The notes: generated by a model from the sequence alone, not told the origin. DNA of 64,000 nucleotides from VRUE01 sp963712595 (GCA_963712595.1 CAVQIM010000001.1:1094644-1158643); one strand, 5' to 3'. Positions 1-9,308 are shown, counted from the stretch's first letter. Numbers and translations are program-made.

Positions 1-57
1 GGTCATCTCGTCGCCGTCGAGCTCGACGATCGGGTTCTCGACTGGGATCTTGCTCAC
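1..57 (-). CDS. icd: NADP-dependent isocitrate dehydrogenase, N-terminal fragment (partial)
   Basis: Only the first 19 codons are inside the window. They start at a GTG whose complement CAC is at 55-57 and read VSKIPVENPIVELDGDEMT. This matches the conserved N-terminus of eukaryote-type homodimeric NADP isocitrate dehydrogenases, which read about M-x-KI-x-V-x-NP-V-VELDGDEMTR. The enzyme converts isocitrate to 2-oxoglutarate in the TCA cycle, in the cytoplasm. It is divergent from the AidB-like gene, leaving about 40 bp for both promoters. Another TCA enzyme, succinate dehydrogenase, lies 4 kb away. The gene runs off the left edge, so nothing can be said about its catalytic residues. The call rests on this short but very distinctive signature. 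Confidence 0.8.
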   Translation of the reverse strand, partial: MSKIPVENPIVELDGDEMT

Positions 58-98
58 GGGGTCGGCGATGCTATCGCTGGGCTGGCACAATCAGGGCG

Positions 99-1766
99 AT
101 GGCCACCGTCGAGCGCCACAGCTCCGCCACCCACGAGGTCTTCAACCAGGCGCCGCCGCTGCAGGACTACAACCCCTTCGACGCCGACCGGCCGCTGGCC
201 GAGGCGCTGCGGCGGGAGGGCGCCGAGTGGGCCGAGGGCCGCGCCCGCGAGCTGGGGGCGATCTGCGGCTCGAGCCAGACCATCCGCTGGGGCTTCGAGG
301 CAAACGAGCGCAAGCCCGAGCTGCGCACCCACGACCGCTACGGCAACCGCATCGACGAGGTCGAGTTCGACGACTCCTGGCACGAGCTGATGCGAATCGG
401 GGTCGGCAACGGGCTGCACGCGATGCCCTGGCGCGAACCCGGGCCCGGCGCCCACGTCGCCCGCGCCGCGCTGTTCATGCTGCTGATGCAGGCCGAGAGC
501 GGCGTCGGCTGCCCGATCTCGATGACCTACTCGGCGATTCCGGCGCTGCGCAAGCAGCCGGAGCTCGCCGCCGAGTGGGAGGAGCGCTTCCTCTCGCTCG
601 ACTACGACGAGCGCTCGATGCCCGCGGAGCGCAAGAGCGGCGCGCTGTGCGGGATGGCGATGACCGAGAAGCAGGGCGGCTCGGACGTGCGCGCCAACAC
701 CACGGTGGCGTCGCCCCTGGGCGGCGGCGGACCGGGAGCCGAGTACGAGATCGTCGGCCACAAGTGGTTCTGCTCGGCGCCGATGTGCGACGCCTTCCTC
801 GTCCTCGCCCAGACCGAATCGGGGATCTCCTGCTTCCTGATGCCGCGCTGGACACCCGACGGCGAGCGCAACGCCTTCCACATCCAGCGGCTCAAGGACA
901 AGCTCGGCAACCGCTCCAACGCCTCCAGCGAGGTCGAGTTCCGCGGCGCCTGGGCGCGCATGGTCGGCGAGGAGGGACGCGGTGTGCCGACGATCATCGA
1001 GATGGTCAACCACACCCGCCTCGACTGCGTGATCGGCGCCGCCACCGGCTACCGCGCCGGAGTCGTCCAGGCCCTCAACCACACCGCCCACCGCTCCGCC
1101 TTCGGGGCCGACCTGATCGACCAGCCCCTGATGCAGAACGTCCTCGCCGACCTCGCCGTGGAGTCGGAGGCGGCGACCGTGGCTGCAATGAGACTCGCCC
1201 GCTCCTATGACGAAGTGGCGGCCGAGGACCCACAAGCTTTTGAGTTCAGGCGCCTTGCGAACCCGGTCCTCAAGTACTGGCTCTGCAAGCGCGCTCCCTC
1301 CCACGCCGTCGAGTGCCTCGAGTGCCTGGGCGGCAACGGCTATGTCGAGGAGTCGGGCTTGCCCCGTCTCTACCGAGAGGCCCCCCTCGCCTCGATTTGG
1401 GAGGGCTCCGGCAACGTCCAGTGCCTCGACGTCCTTCGCGCAATGGTCAAGAACCCGGCTTCCGTGGACGCCTTCTTCGCCGAGGTCCTCGAGGCAGCTG
1501 GCGCCGAACCGAAGCTCGACAGCTATGTCTCTTCCCTGCGCGACGAGATCCCCGGCGACGTCGACACGATCCAGCACCGCGCCCGCCGCATCGTCGAACG
1601 CATGGCGGTCGCCCTCCAAGCTTCCCTCCTGGTCCGCTACGGCGACGAGGCCGTCGCCGACGCCTTCTGCGCCACGCGCCTCTCGGGCGACTGGGGCCAG
1701 GCCTTCGGAACCCTCCCCGCCGGCACGGACTTCGGGCGCATCATCGCCCGTCACCGCCCCGAGTAG
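99..1766 (+). CDS. aidB: AidB-like acyl-CoA dehydrogenase family protein
   Basis: A 555-residue flavoprotein of the acyl-CoA dehydrogenase superfamily, most like the AidB branch. The N-terminal HEVFNQAPPL stretch matches the HTVFNQ-type opening of AidB. MTEKQGGSDVRANTT at about 188-202 matches the AidB flavin/substrate loop, and the RLDCVIGAA helix and the C-terminal CLGGNGYVEESGLPRLYREA motif are family-typical. E. coli AidB is 541 residues long, has weak isovaleryl-CoA dehydrogenase activity and binds DNA in the adaptive response to alkylation. Whether this copy protects DNA or only oxidises acyl-CoA cannot be told from sequence. The ATG at 99 was chosen because AidB similarity begins within 15 residues of it. 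The gene converges on the M50 peptidase gene with a 3 bp gap. Confidence 0.85.
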   Translation: MATVERHSSATHEVFNQAPPLQDYNPFDADRPLAEALRREGAEWAEGRARELGAICGSSQTIRWGFEANERKPELRTHDRYGNRIDEVEFDDSWHELMRIGVGNGLHAMPWREPGPGAHVARAALFMLLMQAESGVGCPISMTYSAIPALRKQPELAAEWEERFLSLDYDERSMPAERKSGALCGMAMTEKQGGSDVRANTTVASPLGGGGPGAEYEIVGHKWFCSAPMCDAFLVLAQTESGISCFLMPRWTPDGERNAFHIQRLKDKLGNRSNASSEVEFRGAWARMVGEEGRGVPTIIEMVNHTRLDCVIGAATGYRAGVVQALNHTAHRSAFGADLIDQPLMQNVLADLAVESEAATVAAMRLARSYDEVAAEDPQAFEFRRLANPVLKYWLCKRAPSHAVECLECLGGNGYVEESGLPRLYREAPLASIWEGSGNVQCLDVLRAMVKNPASVDAFFAEVLEAAGAEPKLDSYVSSLRDEIPGDVDTIQHRARRIVERMAVALQASLLVRYGDEAVADAFCATRLSGDWGQAFGTLPAGTDFGRIIARHRPE

Positions 1767-1769
1767 CGA

Positions 1770-2933
1770 CTACTTCGCGGCGTCGCGCAGCGCCCGTCCC
1801 ACCTGCTCGGCGGTGATCACACCGGAGAGGCGCCCGTCGGCATCGACGGCCATCAGCGCGCCGAAGCGGCGCAAGGCCCGGCTGGAGAGCAGCGAGTCGA
1901 GCGGGGCGTCGTCGCGAACCTGGAAGGTGCCGTCGTCCCGCTCCAGCAGGTCCGAGACGAACGAGGTGGTGCGGGAGGTCTCGGGGACCTCGTCGGCTTT
2001 GTCGCGAACGACGAGACCGAGAAAGCGGTAAGCGGTGTCCACGACCGGGAACCAGGGCCAGCGGTAGCGGAGGAAGTACTCGTCCAGAGCTTGCTCGACC
2101 GAGAGGTCATCCGGAATCGCTACGGGTTCGCGGTCCATTACGTCGGCAACGGAGAGCTTGCTGATCTTCCCCGTAAGCGCAGTCTGCATCGACGCCGCCT
2201 TGGCCGAGCTGTTGATGACGAAGCCGATCAGGGCGAGCCAGACGCCGCCGAAGGCGTCGCCGTTGGCGATCAGGAGGAGGCCGCCGCCGATGAAGATGTA
2301 GGCGAAGACACGGCCGAGGTTGGCGGCGAAGCGGGTGGCGGAGTTGCGGTCGCCGGTTCGCCACCAGGCGATCGCCCGCGCGATCCTGCCGCCGTCCATG
2401 GGGAAGGCCGGCAGCAGGTTGAAGACGAGGACGAGCAGGTTGATCGAGGCGAGCCAACCGACCATCGCCATCGCTCCGGAGACGCCGGAGCCGCTCTCGA
2501 TCAAGACCGCGCGCTTGAACTCCTCGGCCCCAACGGCCGCCAGGCCGATCGCCGTCAGCGCGATGACAATCGCGAGGGTGACCAATGGACCGGCCACGGC
2601 GACCTTGAACTCGGTCGAGGGGCTGTCGGATTCGCGGTCCATCCGCGCCATCCCGCCGAAGATCCAAAGCTGGATGCTGGAGATGCCGATCCCGTTGCGC
2701 AGCGCGGCGAAGGCGTGGCCGAGCTCGTGCAGGACGATCGAGCCGAAGAAGCCGAGCGCGCTGAGCACGGCGAGAAGGAAGGGGGTGGTGGCGCCGCTGC
2801 TCTCGCCGAGCACGTCCCCGTAGAAGCTCGAGAGCCAGAAGATGACGAGGAAGAGGACGACGAACCAGGACCAGTCGACCGCGATGCGTATCCCCCGCAC
2901 GTGGAAGAGGGTGATCGGTTTCCCGCCGGGCAT
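1770..2933 (-). CDS. Site-2-protease-type M50 intramembrane metalloprotease with CBS pair
   Basis: A 387-residue polytopic membrane protein. The zinc motif HELGH is at residues 69-73, and the second metal motif NLLPAFPMDGG is at about 172-182, as in S2P/SpoIVFB-type proteases. After about five or six hydrophobic segments, a cytosolic CBS pair fills roughly residues 240-387 (VADVMDREPV onward). This is the usual architecture of the actinobacterial Rip-like zinc metalloproteases with CBS domains, which cut membrane-anchored regulators and may sense nucleotides through CBS. The start is placed at MPGGKPITLFHVRGI because this sequence opens the family. Longer upstream reading runs into the divergent M28 peptidase gene. 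The substrate is unknown. Confidence 0.85.
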   Translation of the reverse strand: MPGGKPITLFHVRGIRIAVDWSWFVVLFLVIFWLSSFYGDVLGESSGATTPFLLAVLSALGFFGSIVLHELGHAFAALRNGIGISSIQLWIFGGMARMDRESDSPSTEFKVAVAGPLVTLAIVIALTAIGLAAVGAEEFKRAVLIESGSGVSGAMAMVGWLASINLLVLVFNLLPAFPMDGGRIARAIAWWRTGDRNSATRFAANLGRVFAYIFIGGGLLLIANGDAFGGVWLALIGFVINSSAKAASMQTALTGKISKLSVADVMDREPVAIPDDLSVEQALDEYFLRYRWPWFPVVDTAYRFLGLVVRDKADEVPETSRTTSFVSDLLERDDGTFQVRDDAPLDSLLSSRALRRFGALMAVDADGRLSGVITAEQVGRALRDAAK

Positions 2934-2968
2934 CCACCAATGGTAAGCGGCAGATATGGTCGTTCCCG

Positions 2969-4189
2969 ATGACGCCCCCATCGACGGCTGAATCGACGAT
3001 CGCCGAGCGGGTCGGCGCGCCCGACCAGGCCTGGCTGCGCGAGCTGCTCGAGGAGTTCGAGCAGTTCCACCGGCCTCCGGCATCCGAAGGGGAGCGGCGC
3101 GCCGCCGAGTGGATCGTCGAGCGCTTCGCCGAGCAGGGTGCAGAGGCGCGGATCGAGGCCGAGGACGCGCACGGGACCTTCTGGTGGCCGCTCGGCATCG
3201 GCGCCGCTCTGGGCGCCCTCGGGGGGATCGCGGCGCTGCGAGGCCGGCGGCTGCTGGGAACTGTCCTGGGCGCGATCGGCGCGGCCGGTATCGCCGACGA
3301 CTTCCCTCCCGGCCAGCGCCGCCTGCGCCGACCGCTGCCCACTCGAACCACATACAACGTCGTCTGCGAGCTGGGCCCGGCGGACGCCGAGCGCACCGTC
3401 GTCATCGTCGCCCACCACGATGCCGCCCACTCGGGACTCGTCTTTCACCCGGCGCTGCCCAAGATCGCCGACCGGCTCGGCCTGATCGAGGGACAGGACA
3501 CCAGCCCTGCCCTGATGGCACCAGTGATCGGTGGCCCGATCCTCGCCGCCCTCGGCGCCCTCAGCGGCCGTCGCCTGCTGTCGAAGCTGGGGATCTTCTT
3601 CGGCCTCGGCTCGGCCGCAGCGATGGCCGACATCGGCCTGCGCAAGACCGTGCCCGGCGCAAACGACAACGGCACGGCCGTGGTCACGCTCTTGGCGCTC
3701 GCCCGTCGCTTCCGCGACGAGCCACCGCAGGACGTGCGGGTGATCCTGCTCTCGACCGGCTCCGAGGAGTCCTTCAGCGAGGGGATCAAGGCTTTCGGCG
3801 AACGTCACTTCCCAGATCTTCCGCGCGAGACCACGCTCTTTGCCTCGGTCGACTCGATCGGCTCCCCCCACCTCCTGGTCCTGCGCGGCGAGGGCTTCCT
3901 GAAGATGCGCGAGTACTCGCCGCAGGCGCTGGCGCTGTTCGACGGCCTCGCGGAGGAGCTCGGCATCTGGCTCTTCCCCAACCTTCGCCTGCACAACGGG
4001 ACCGACGGAATGGAGCCGCTGGCGGCGGGCTACGAGACGGTCTCGATCTGCGGCTGCACCGACCTCAAGCAGCCGGCCAACTACCACTGGCCCAACGACC
4101 TCGCCGAGAACGTCGACTTCAGCAGCGTCGCCAACGGCGTCCGCCTGGTCGAGGCCGCAATCAGGCGCCTCGGCGAGCGCTGGCTGTAG
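2969..4189 (+). CDS. M28 family zinc peptidase with internal hydrophobic segments
   Basis: A 406-residue protein with the M28 di-zinc aminopeptidase fold. The metal ligands appear in order: IVAHHDAAHSG (about residue 150), GANDNGT (about 230), STGSEESFSEG (about 260), then a late histidine in the ANYHWPNDL region near 370. Unlike most secreted M28 enzymes it has no signal peptide. A hydrophobic Gly/Ala-rich segment (about 72-95) and a second one (about 180-210) interrupt the peptidase core, so it may be membrane-associated. It is divergent from the M50 protease with 35 bp between them, and is followed by a perfect 24-bp inverted repeat. A peptidase role is well supported; the substrate is unknown. 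Confidence 0.8.
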   Translation: MTPPSTAESTIAERVGAPDQAWLRELLEEFEQFHRPPASEGERRAAEWIVERFAEQGAEARIEAEDAHGTFWWPLGIGAALGALGGIAALRGRRLLGTVLGAIGAAGIADDFPPGQRRLRRPLPTRTTYNVVCELGPADAERTVVIVAHHDAAHSGLVFHPALPKIADRLGLIEGQDTSPALMAPVIGGPILAALGALSGRRLLSKLGIFFGLGSAAAMADIGLRKTVPGANDNGTAVVTLLALARRFRDEPPQDVRVILLSTGSEESFSEGIKAFGERHFPDLPRETTLFASVDSIGSPHLLVLRGEGFLKMREYSPQALALFDGLAEELGIWLFPNLRLHNGTDGMEPLAAGYETVSICGCTDLKQPANYHWPNDLAENVDFSSVANGVRLVEAAIRRLGERWL

Positions 4190-4200
4190 CCAACCCTGCC

Positions 4201-4249
4201 GCCGACGGGCCTCAAATGAGCCCATTGGGCTCATTTGAGGCCCGTCGGC
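4201..4249. terminator. Perfect 24-bp inverted repeat, probable terminator
   Basis: Bases 4201-4224 are exactly complementary to 4226-4249, with a single base between the arms. The hairpin begins 12 bp after the M28 peptidase stop and lies before the sdhA-like start. No T-run follows, so if it terminates transcription it does so without a classical U-tract. It is one of several unusually long and perfect hairpins in this window, each with its own sequence. Confidence 0.7.
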
Positions 4250-4304
4250 GGTTGTGCGAAATCCGAGTGCGGGGTCGGATTTGGGGTCTATAGAGTCCGC
4301 GCTC

Positions 4305-5993
4305 GTGCCTTCCCATGACGTGCTCGTAATCGGTGCCGGCCTCGCCGGGCAGCGCGCCGCTTTGGCCGCCGCCGAGGAAGGCGTCTCGGTGGGGATCGTC
4401 AGCAAGGTCCACCCGGTGCGCTCGCACTCCAACGCGGCCCAGGGCGGGATCAACGCCGCGCTCAACCCGGGCGACTCCTGGGAGTCACACGCCTTCGACA
4501 CGATCAAGGGCTCCGACTACCTCTCGGACCAGGACGCGGTCGAGATCATGTGCCGCGAGGCGCCGGAGGAGATCCTCCACCTCGAGCACCTCGGCGTCAC
4601 CTTCCACCGCAACGAGGAGGGAAAGCTCGGCACCCGCGCCTTCGGCGGCGCCTCCGCCGCCCGCACCTACTACGTCGCCGACATCACCGGCCAGGCGATC
4701 ATGCACGTCCTCTACGAGCAGCTGATGAAGTACTCCGACTCGGTCGCCCGCTACGAGGAGTGGTTCTGCACCGCGCTGGCGATGGATGAGCAGGGCGAGT
4801 GCTGCGGCGTCGTCACCCGCAACATCGCCGACGGCTCGATGGAGCTCTTCCGCGCCAAGTCGGTGATCCTCGCCTGCGGCGGCAACGGCCAGGTCTGGAA
4901 ACCGACCACCAACGCGCTGATCTGCACCGGCGACGGGATCGCGATGGCCTACCGGGTCGGGGCGAAGCTGATGGACATGGAGATGATCCAGTACCACCCG
5001 ACGACGCTGGCGGGCAAGGGCTTCCTGATCACCGAGGGCGCTCGCGGCGAGGGCGCCCACCTGCTCAACGCCAACGGCGAACGCTTCATGGAGAAGTACG
5101 CGCCGAACAAGATGGAGCTGGCCTCGCGCGACGTTGTCTCCCGCGCCGAGCAGACCGAGATCAACGAGGGCCGCGGCTTCCCCGACGGCACCGTCGCGCT
5201 CGACATCACCGTGGTGCCGAAAAAGCGCGTGCACGAGGCGCTGCGCGAGATCGTCCTCGTCGGCAAGGACTTCGCCGGGGTCGACATCACCCGCGAACCG
5301 ATCCGGATCAAGCCCGGCAACCACTACACGATGGGCGGGGTCAAGACCGACGTCGACGGCCGCACCGACATCCCCGGCCTCTACTCGGCCGGCGAGACCG
5401 CCTGCGTCTCCGTCCACGGCGGCAACCGGCTCGGCGCCAACTCGCTGCTCGACACGCTGATCTTCGGCCGCCGCTCGGGCGCCGACGCGGCGGCTCGGGC
5501 CAAGCGGATCGAGGGCTCGCGGCCGTCGAGGGCGGTGCTCGAGGCCGAGCAGGCGACGATCGACGCGATCTCAGCTCGCGAGAAGGGCTCCGGGCGGCGC
5601 GTATCGGAGATCAAGCTGGAGCTGGGCACGATCATGGACGCCAAGGTCGCCGTCTTCCGCGACGAGGCCGGAATCCAGGAGGCGCTCGAGACGGTGCAGC
5701 GGCTCAAGGAGGAGGCCGAGACCGCCTACATCGACGACAAGGGCAGCGTCTTCAACCAGGACATCCTCGGCGCGATCGAGCTGGGCTACATGCTCGACAA
5801 CGCCGAGTGCACCTGCATCGCCGCGCTGGAGCGCAAGGAGAGCCGCGGCGCCCAGTACAGGACGGACTTCCCGGAGCGCAATGATGAGGAGTGGCTGAAG
5901 CACATAGACCTTCAGCTGAGCGACGACGGTCCCGAGATCTCCTACTCCGAGGTGACGATCACCCAGTGGGAACCGCAAGAGAGGACTTACTGA
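4305..5993 (+). CDS. sdhA: Succinate dehydrogenase/fumarate reductase flavoprotein subunit
   Basis: A protein of about 562 residues. The N-terminal FAD-binding dinucleotide fold is VIGAGLAGQRAALAAAEEG. RSHSNAAQGGINAAL contains the histidine expected to carry covalent FAD. Substrate-site motifs include QYHPTTLAGKGFLITEGARGEG and the HYTMGGV...GRT region. It oxidises succinate to fumarate, or the reverse, passing electrons to the Fe-S subunit. An ATG-like start at 4254 would place the N-terminus almost inside the preceding hairpin and add 17 unrelated residues, so the GTG at 4305 (VPSHDVLVIGAG) is preferred. Its TGA overlaps the next ATG by one base. It forms an operon with sdhB and the CCG-domain gene. 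Confidence 0.9.
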   Translation: MPSHDVLVIGAGLAGQRAALAAAEEGVSVGIVSKVHPVRSHSNAAQGGINAALNPGDSWESHAFDTIKGSDYLSDQDAVEIMCREAPEEILHLEHLGVTFHRNEEGKLGTRAFGGASAARTYYVADITGQAIMHVLYEQLMKYSDSVARYEEWFCTALAMDEQGECCGVVTRNIADGSMELFRAKSVILACGGNGQVWKPTTNALICTGDGIAMAYRVGAKLMDMEMIQYHPTTLAGKGFLITEGARGEGAHLLNANGERFMEKYAPNKMELASRDVVSRAEQTEINEGRGFPDGTVALDITVVPKKRVHEALREIVLVGKDFAGVDITREPIRIKPGNHYTMGGVKTDVDGRTDIPGLYSAGETACVSVHGGNRLGANSLLDTLIFGRRSGADAAARAKRIEGSRPSRAVLEAEQATIDAISAREKGSGRRVSEIKLELGTIMDAKVAVFRDEAGIQEALETVQRLKEEAETAYIDDKGSVFNQDILGAIELGYMLDNAECTCIAALERKESRGAQYRTDFPERNDEEWLKHIDLQLSDDGPEISYSEVTITQWEPQERTY

Positions 5994-7165
5994 TGTCCGA
6001 GTACACGCTGAAGGTCCGCCGCTACCAACCCGAGAGCGGCGAGGGGCCCTACTGGGAGGAGTTCAAGGTCGAGCTCGACCCCTCGCTCTCCGTCCTCGAC
6101 GGGCTGCTGCAGGCCAAGGACCGCGACGACGGCTCGCTCTCGGTCCGCTGCTCCTGCCGCGCCGCGATCTGCGGCTCCTGCGGGATGAAGATCAACGGCC
6201 AGTCCGGCCTCGGCTGCAAGACCCAGATCGGCGAGGCCCAGGAGCTGGCGGAGAAGAAGGCGAGCGTCAGCCCCAGCGCAAATGGCGAGACCCCGGCGAT
6301 CGTCGTTGAGCCGATGGGGAACATGCCTGTGATCAAGGACCTGATCACGGACATGGAGTCGACGCACTGGACCAAGATCCGCCGCGTCACCCCCTGGCTC
6401 CTCCCCCACGGCGAGCCGCCCGAGCGCGAGTACGTGGTCGAGCCCGAGTCGATGATCGACATCACCCAGTCGATGGCCTGCATCCAGTGCGGCGCCTGCG
6501 TCTCCTCCTGCCTCTCGATGGAAGCCGACCCCGACTTCATCGGGCCCGCGGCGCTGGCCAAGGCCTACCGCTTCGTCGGCGACCCGCGCGACGCCGAGAC
6601 CAAGGAGCGCCTGCACGACCTGGCGCACGATCCGCACGGGATCTACGACTGCACCCACTGCTTCAGCTGCATCGACGCCTGCCCCAAGGGCGTGGCGCCG
6701 ATGGACCAGATCATGCGCCTGCGCCGCAAAGCCGGCGAGGAGGGGATCGACGATCCCAACAACGGCCACAACCACGAGGCCGCCTTCGTCGGGATCATCG
6801 AGAAGAAGGGCACCCTCGACGAGGCGATGCTGCTGCAGGAGTCATTCGCGCCCGGCGTCAAAGGAAAGCTGAAACCGACCAAGGGCGCGATCAAGGGGCT
6901 GCTCGGCTCGATCCCCACGGCACTGCGCGCGGTGAGGAGCGGCAAGGGTCGCTTGAACCTGATCCCCGGCCTTCACCACAAGCTCCCCGGCAACGCGATG
7001 GACGACGTCAAGGCGATCTACAAGCACACCGAGGAGCACCGCGAGGAATTCAACATCTACATCAAGGGCGAGGACGACGTCGAACCCGAGCCCGACGAGC
7101 CCACGGACGCCAATCTGGCGGCGGAGGCGGCAGCCGCCGCGGAGAGCGAGGACTCACAGTCATGA
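5993..7165 (+). CDS. sdhB: Succinate dehydrogenase/fumarate reductase iron-sulfur subunit
   Basis: A 390-residue protein. The N-terminal plant-type [2Fe-2S] domain has CSCRAAICGSC and a fourth cysteine in LGCKTQIG. The C-terminal ferredoxin-like domain has CIQCGACVSSC at about 163-173 and CTHCFSCIDACPKG at about 220-233, for the [4Fe-4S]/[3Fe-4S] centres. It relays electrons from the flavoprotein. It is 130-150 residues longer than typical SdhB, ending in an acidic Glu/Pro/Ala-rich tail after the IYKHTEEHREEFN segment. The ATG overlaps the sdhA stop (TGATG) and the stop overlaps the next start (ATGA), which argues for translational coupling within one complex. Confidence 0.9.
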   Translation: MSEYTLKVRRYQPESGEGPYWEEFKVELDPSLSVLDGLLQAKDRDDGSLSVRCSCRAAICGSCGMKINGQSGLGCKTQIGEAQELAEKKASVSPSANGETPAIVVEPMGNMPVIKDLITDMESTHWTKIRRVTPWLLPHGEPPEREYVVEPESMIDITQSMACIQCGACVSSCLSMEADPDFIGPAALAKAYRFVGDPRDAETKERLHDLAHDPHGIYDCTHCFSCIDACPKGVAPMDQIMRLRRKAGEEGIDDPNNGHNHEAAFVGIIEKKGTLDEAMLLQESFAPGVKGKLKPTKGAIKGLLGSIPTALRAVRSGKGRLNLIPGLHHKLPGNAMDDVKAIYKHTEEHREEFNIYIKGEDDVEPEPDEPTDANLAAEAAAAAESEDSQS

Positions 7166-8073
7166 GCGACGGTCAGATCAAGGTCGCCTACTGGCCCGGC
7201 TGCGTCTCGCGCGGCTTCACCACCGAGCTGCACGGCTCGATGGCCTTCGTCGCCGAGCGGCTCGGGATCGAGCTGGTCGAACTCGACCGCGCCAACTGCT
7301 GCGGCGCCGGCGTGATCGCCGAGCACAACCAGGAGCTGGCCGACACGCTCAACGCGCGCACCTTCGCCCTCGCCCAGCAGACCGGCCTGGCGATGATGAA
7401 CATCTGCTCGACCTGCCAGGGCGCCCAGTCCGAGTGCCAGCAGCGCCTCGACGCCGACTCCTCCTACCGCGCCCACATCAACGAGGTGCTGAGCGGCCAG
7501 GGCCTCGCCTACGAGAAGGACAAGGACGGCTTCACCAACAAGAACTTCCTCTGGCTGCTGGTCGAGGATTACGGCCTCGACCGCCTTGCCGAGCGGGTCA
7601 AGCGACCCCTCTCGGGCCTGCGCGTCGGCCCCTTCTACGGCTGCTACGTGGTGCGCCCGAAGGAACGCCTCGGCTACGACGAGTTCCCCGAGCGCGACCT
7701 CTACCTGGAGAAGGTGATCGAGGCGCTGGGCGGCGAAGTCGTCGAGTACGACGGCGCCCGCAAGTGCTGCGGCTTCCCGGTGATCACGATGAATCGCGAG
7801 ACCTCGCTGCGCCAGTCCGGCACCCACGTCGGCGACGCGATCGATGCCGGCGCCGACTGCCTCGTCACCCCCTGCCCGCTCTGCCATCTCAACCTCGACA
7901 TGCAGCAGCCCGAGGCGGCCAAGGTCGTCAACCGCGACCTCGGCCTCGCCGTCCTGCACCTCCCTCAGCTGGTCGGCCTCGCCCTCGGCGCCGAGCCGAA
8001 GCAGCTCGGGATGAGCAGGCACATCGCCTCGACCGGCCGGGTCGAGGAGCGCCTCGCCGCGGTTCCCGCCTAG
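7162..8073 (+). CDS. CCG-domain (HdrB/SdhE-like) third subunit of the succinate:quinone oxidoreductase
   Basis: A 303-residue protein with two cysteine-rich CCG modules. The first has the NCCGAG motif near residue 45 and CSTCQGAQSEC near 80. The second has GCYVVRP near 165, KCCGFP near 204 and CPLCHLNL near 238. This is the architecture of heterodisulfide reductase subunit B and of the third subunit of non-classical (type E-like) succinate:quinone reductases. There is no transmembrane helix. It replaces the usual SdhC/SdhD haem b membrane anchor in this operon: no such gene follows, and the next gene is a convergent antiporter. It probably mediates membrane contact or quinone/disulfide electron transfer; the exact acceptor is inferred. 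Confidence 0.85.
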   Translation: MSDGQIKVAYWPGCVSRGFTTELHGSMAFVAERLGIELVELDRANCCGAGVIAEHNQELADTLNARTFALAQQTGLAMMNICSTCQGAQSECQQRLDADSSYRAHINEVLSGQGLAYEKDKDGFTNKNFLWLLVEDYGLDRLAERVKRPLSGLRVGPFYGCYVVRPKERLGYDEFPERDLYLEKVIEALGGEVVEYDGARKCCGFPVITMNRETSLRQSGTHVGDAIDAGADCLVTPCPLCHLNLDMQQPEAAKVVNRDLGLAVLHLPQLVGLALGAEPKQLGMSRHIASTGRVEERLAAVPA

Positions 8074-9266
8074 CGCTCTTCGAGTCCCACCCGACGGGCC
8101 ATCCAGCGGGCACCGACGGTGTCGGTCAGGCCGTGGGCGACGATCGAGGCGATGATCGCGAGCGCGGCAACGTCGAAGATCAGCTCGCCGTTGCCGACGT
8201 CGGACTTGAGCACGAAGAGGGCGAAGAGCATCGAGGCGACGCCCTTGGGCCCGAACCAGGCCATGAAGAGCTTCTGTGGGCGGGGGATGCCCGTGCGCAG
8301 GAAGGAGAGCATCACGGCGAGAGGGCGGGCGACGAGCAGGGCGAAGACGACGAAGAGGACGAGCGGCGGGATGCTGTGGTGGAAGCCGGTGGCGACGATC
8401 AGGGCGCCGAAGACGAAGAAGGTGAGCACCTGCAGGATCGCGCTGGCGTTCTCGGCGAACTCGACGAAGCCCTCGGGCACGTCGCGCTCGGTCGCCGCCA
8501 TCGCGATGCCGCAGACGAAGGCGGCAATCAGGCCGTTGCCGATCGTCACGTCGGCGAGGCCGAAGGCGAAAAGGGCGACCCCGACCGCGTAGATCCCCTC
8601 GTAGCGGGCGGTGGTGCCACCGCCCGGTAGGCGGTGATGCAGGCGGCCGCCCAGCGTTCCGAGGCCGACGCCGACCGCGGCACCGAATATCGCCTCGCCG
8701 ACCAGCTTCGCCGCTTCTCCCCCCGGGTCTCCGCCCGATCCGGCGAGGACGAGGAAGAAGAGGACGAAGGGCAGCGCGAGGCCGTCGTTGAGACCGGACT
8801 CGAGGTTGAGCGTGTGGCGGACCGAGGCCGGCACGATCCGCGAGGTCACCACAGCGGAGGTGACGACCGGATCGGTCGGCGAGAGCACCGCCGCGAGCAG
8901 CAGCGCCTCGGCCCAGCTGAGGTCGGGAAAGAGCGCCTTGGCGGCGAGCCCGAGCAAGGCCATCGTGATCGGCATCGCGATCACCAGCGCCCGCGCCACC
9001 GGGCTCCAGTGGCGGCGAAGCAGCTCGCCCTCGACGAACATCCCGTCGGAGAAGAGGGTGAGGATCAGAGCCAGCTCGACCAGCTCGACGATCGACTCCG
9101 AGGTTGCGTCGACTTCGACGGCACCGACCGCGGCGAGCAGGATCCCGAGCCCAACCGAGAGCACCGAGGCCGAGAGAACCGTCCCCCGCATCACGCCCGA
9201 GAGCGCCGCGACGACGGTCAGCAGCCCACCGAAGATCAGAACCGCATCGCCGAAGCCCAGCTCCAT
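8070..9266 (-). CDS. CPA1-type Na+(K+)/H+ antiporter
   Basis: A 398-residue membrane protein made almost entirely of hydrophobic helices (about 11-12). The NhaP/CPA1 core motif LSPTDPVVTSAVV is near residue 130, followed by LNLESGLNDG, which holds the acidic residues of the transport site. It should exchange a monovalent cation for protons across the plasma membrane. It has no C-terminal TrkA/RCK domain. It converges on the succinate dehydrogenase operon with a 4 bp overlap. Ion specificity cannot be read from sequence. Confidence 0.85.
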   Translation of the reverse strand: MELGFGDAVLIFGGLLTVVAALSGVMRGTVLSASVLSVGLGILLAAVGAVEVDATSESIVELVELALILTLFSDGMFVEGELLRRHWSPVARALVIAMPITMALLGLAAKALFPDLSWAEALLLAAVLSPTDPVVTSAVVTSRIVPASVRHTLNLESGLNDGLALPFVLFFLVLAGSGGDPGGEAAKLVGEAIFGAAVGVGLGTLGGRLHHRLPGGGTTARYEGIYAVGVALFAFGLADVTIGNGLIAAFVCGIAMAATERDVPEGFVEFAENASAILQVLTFFVFGALIVATGFHHSIPPLVLFVVFALLVARPLAVMLSFLRTGIPRPQKLFMAWFGPKGVASMLFALFVLKSDVGNGELIFDVAALAIIASIVAHGLTDTVGARWMARRVGLEER

Positions 9267-9308
9267 GGGAGGAACCTAGAGGAGCGCGCCGACTCGAAAG
9301 CTGACGCT

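Noticed and set aside
54..1754. 566-residue minus-strand frame opposite the AidB-like gene
   Set aside because: It is a GC-driven antisense shadow without recognised domains. The plus strand has a clear AidB homologue over its whole length.
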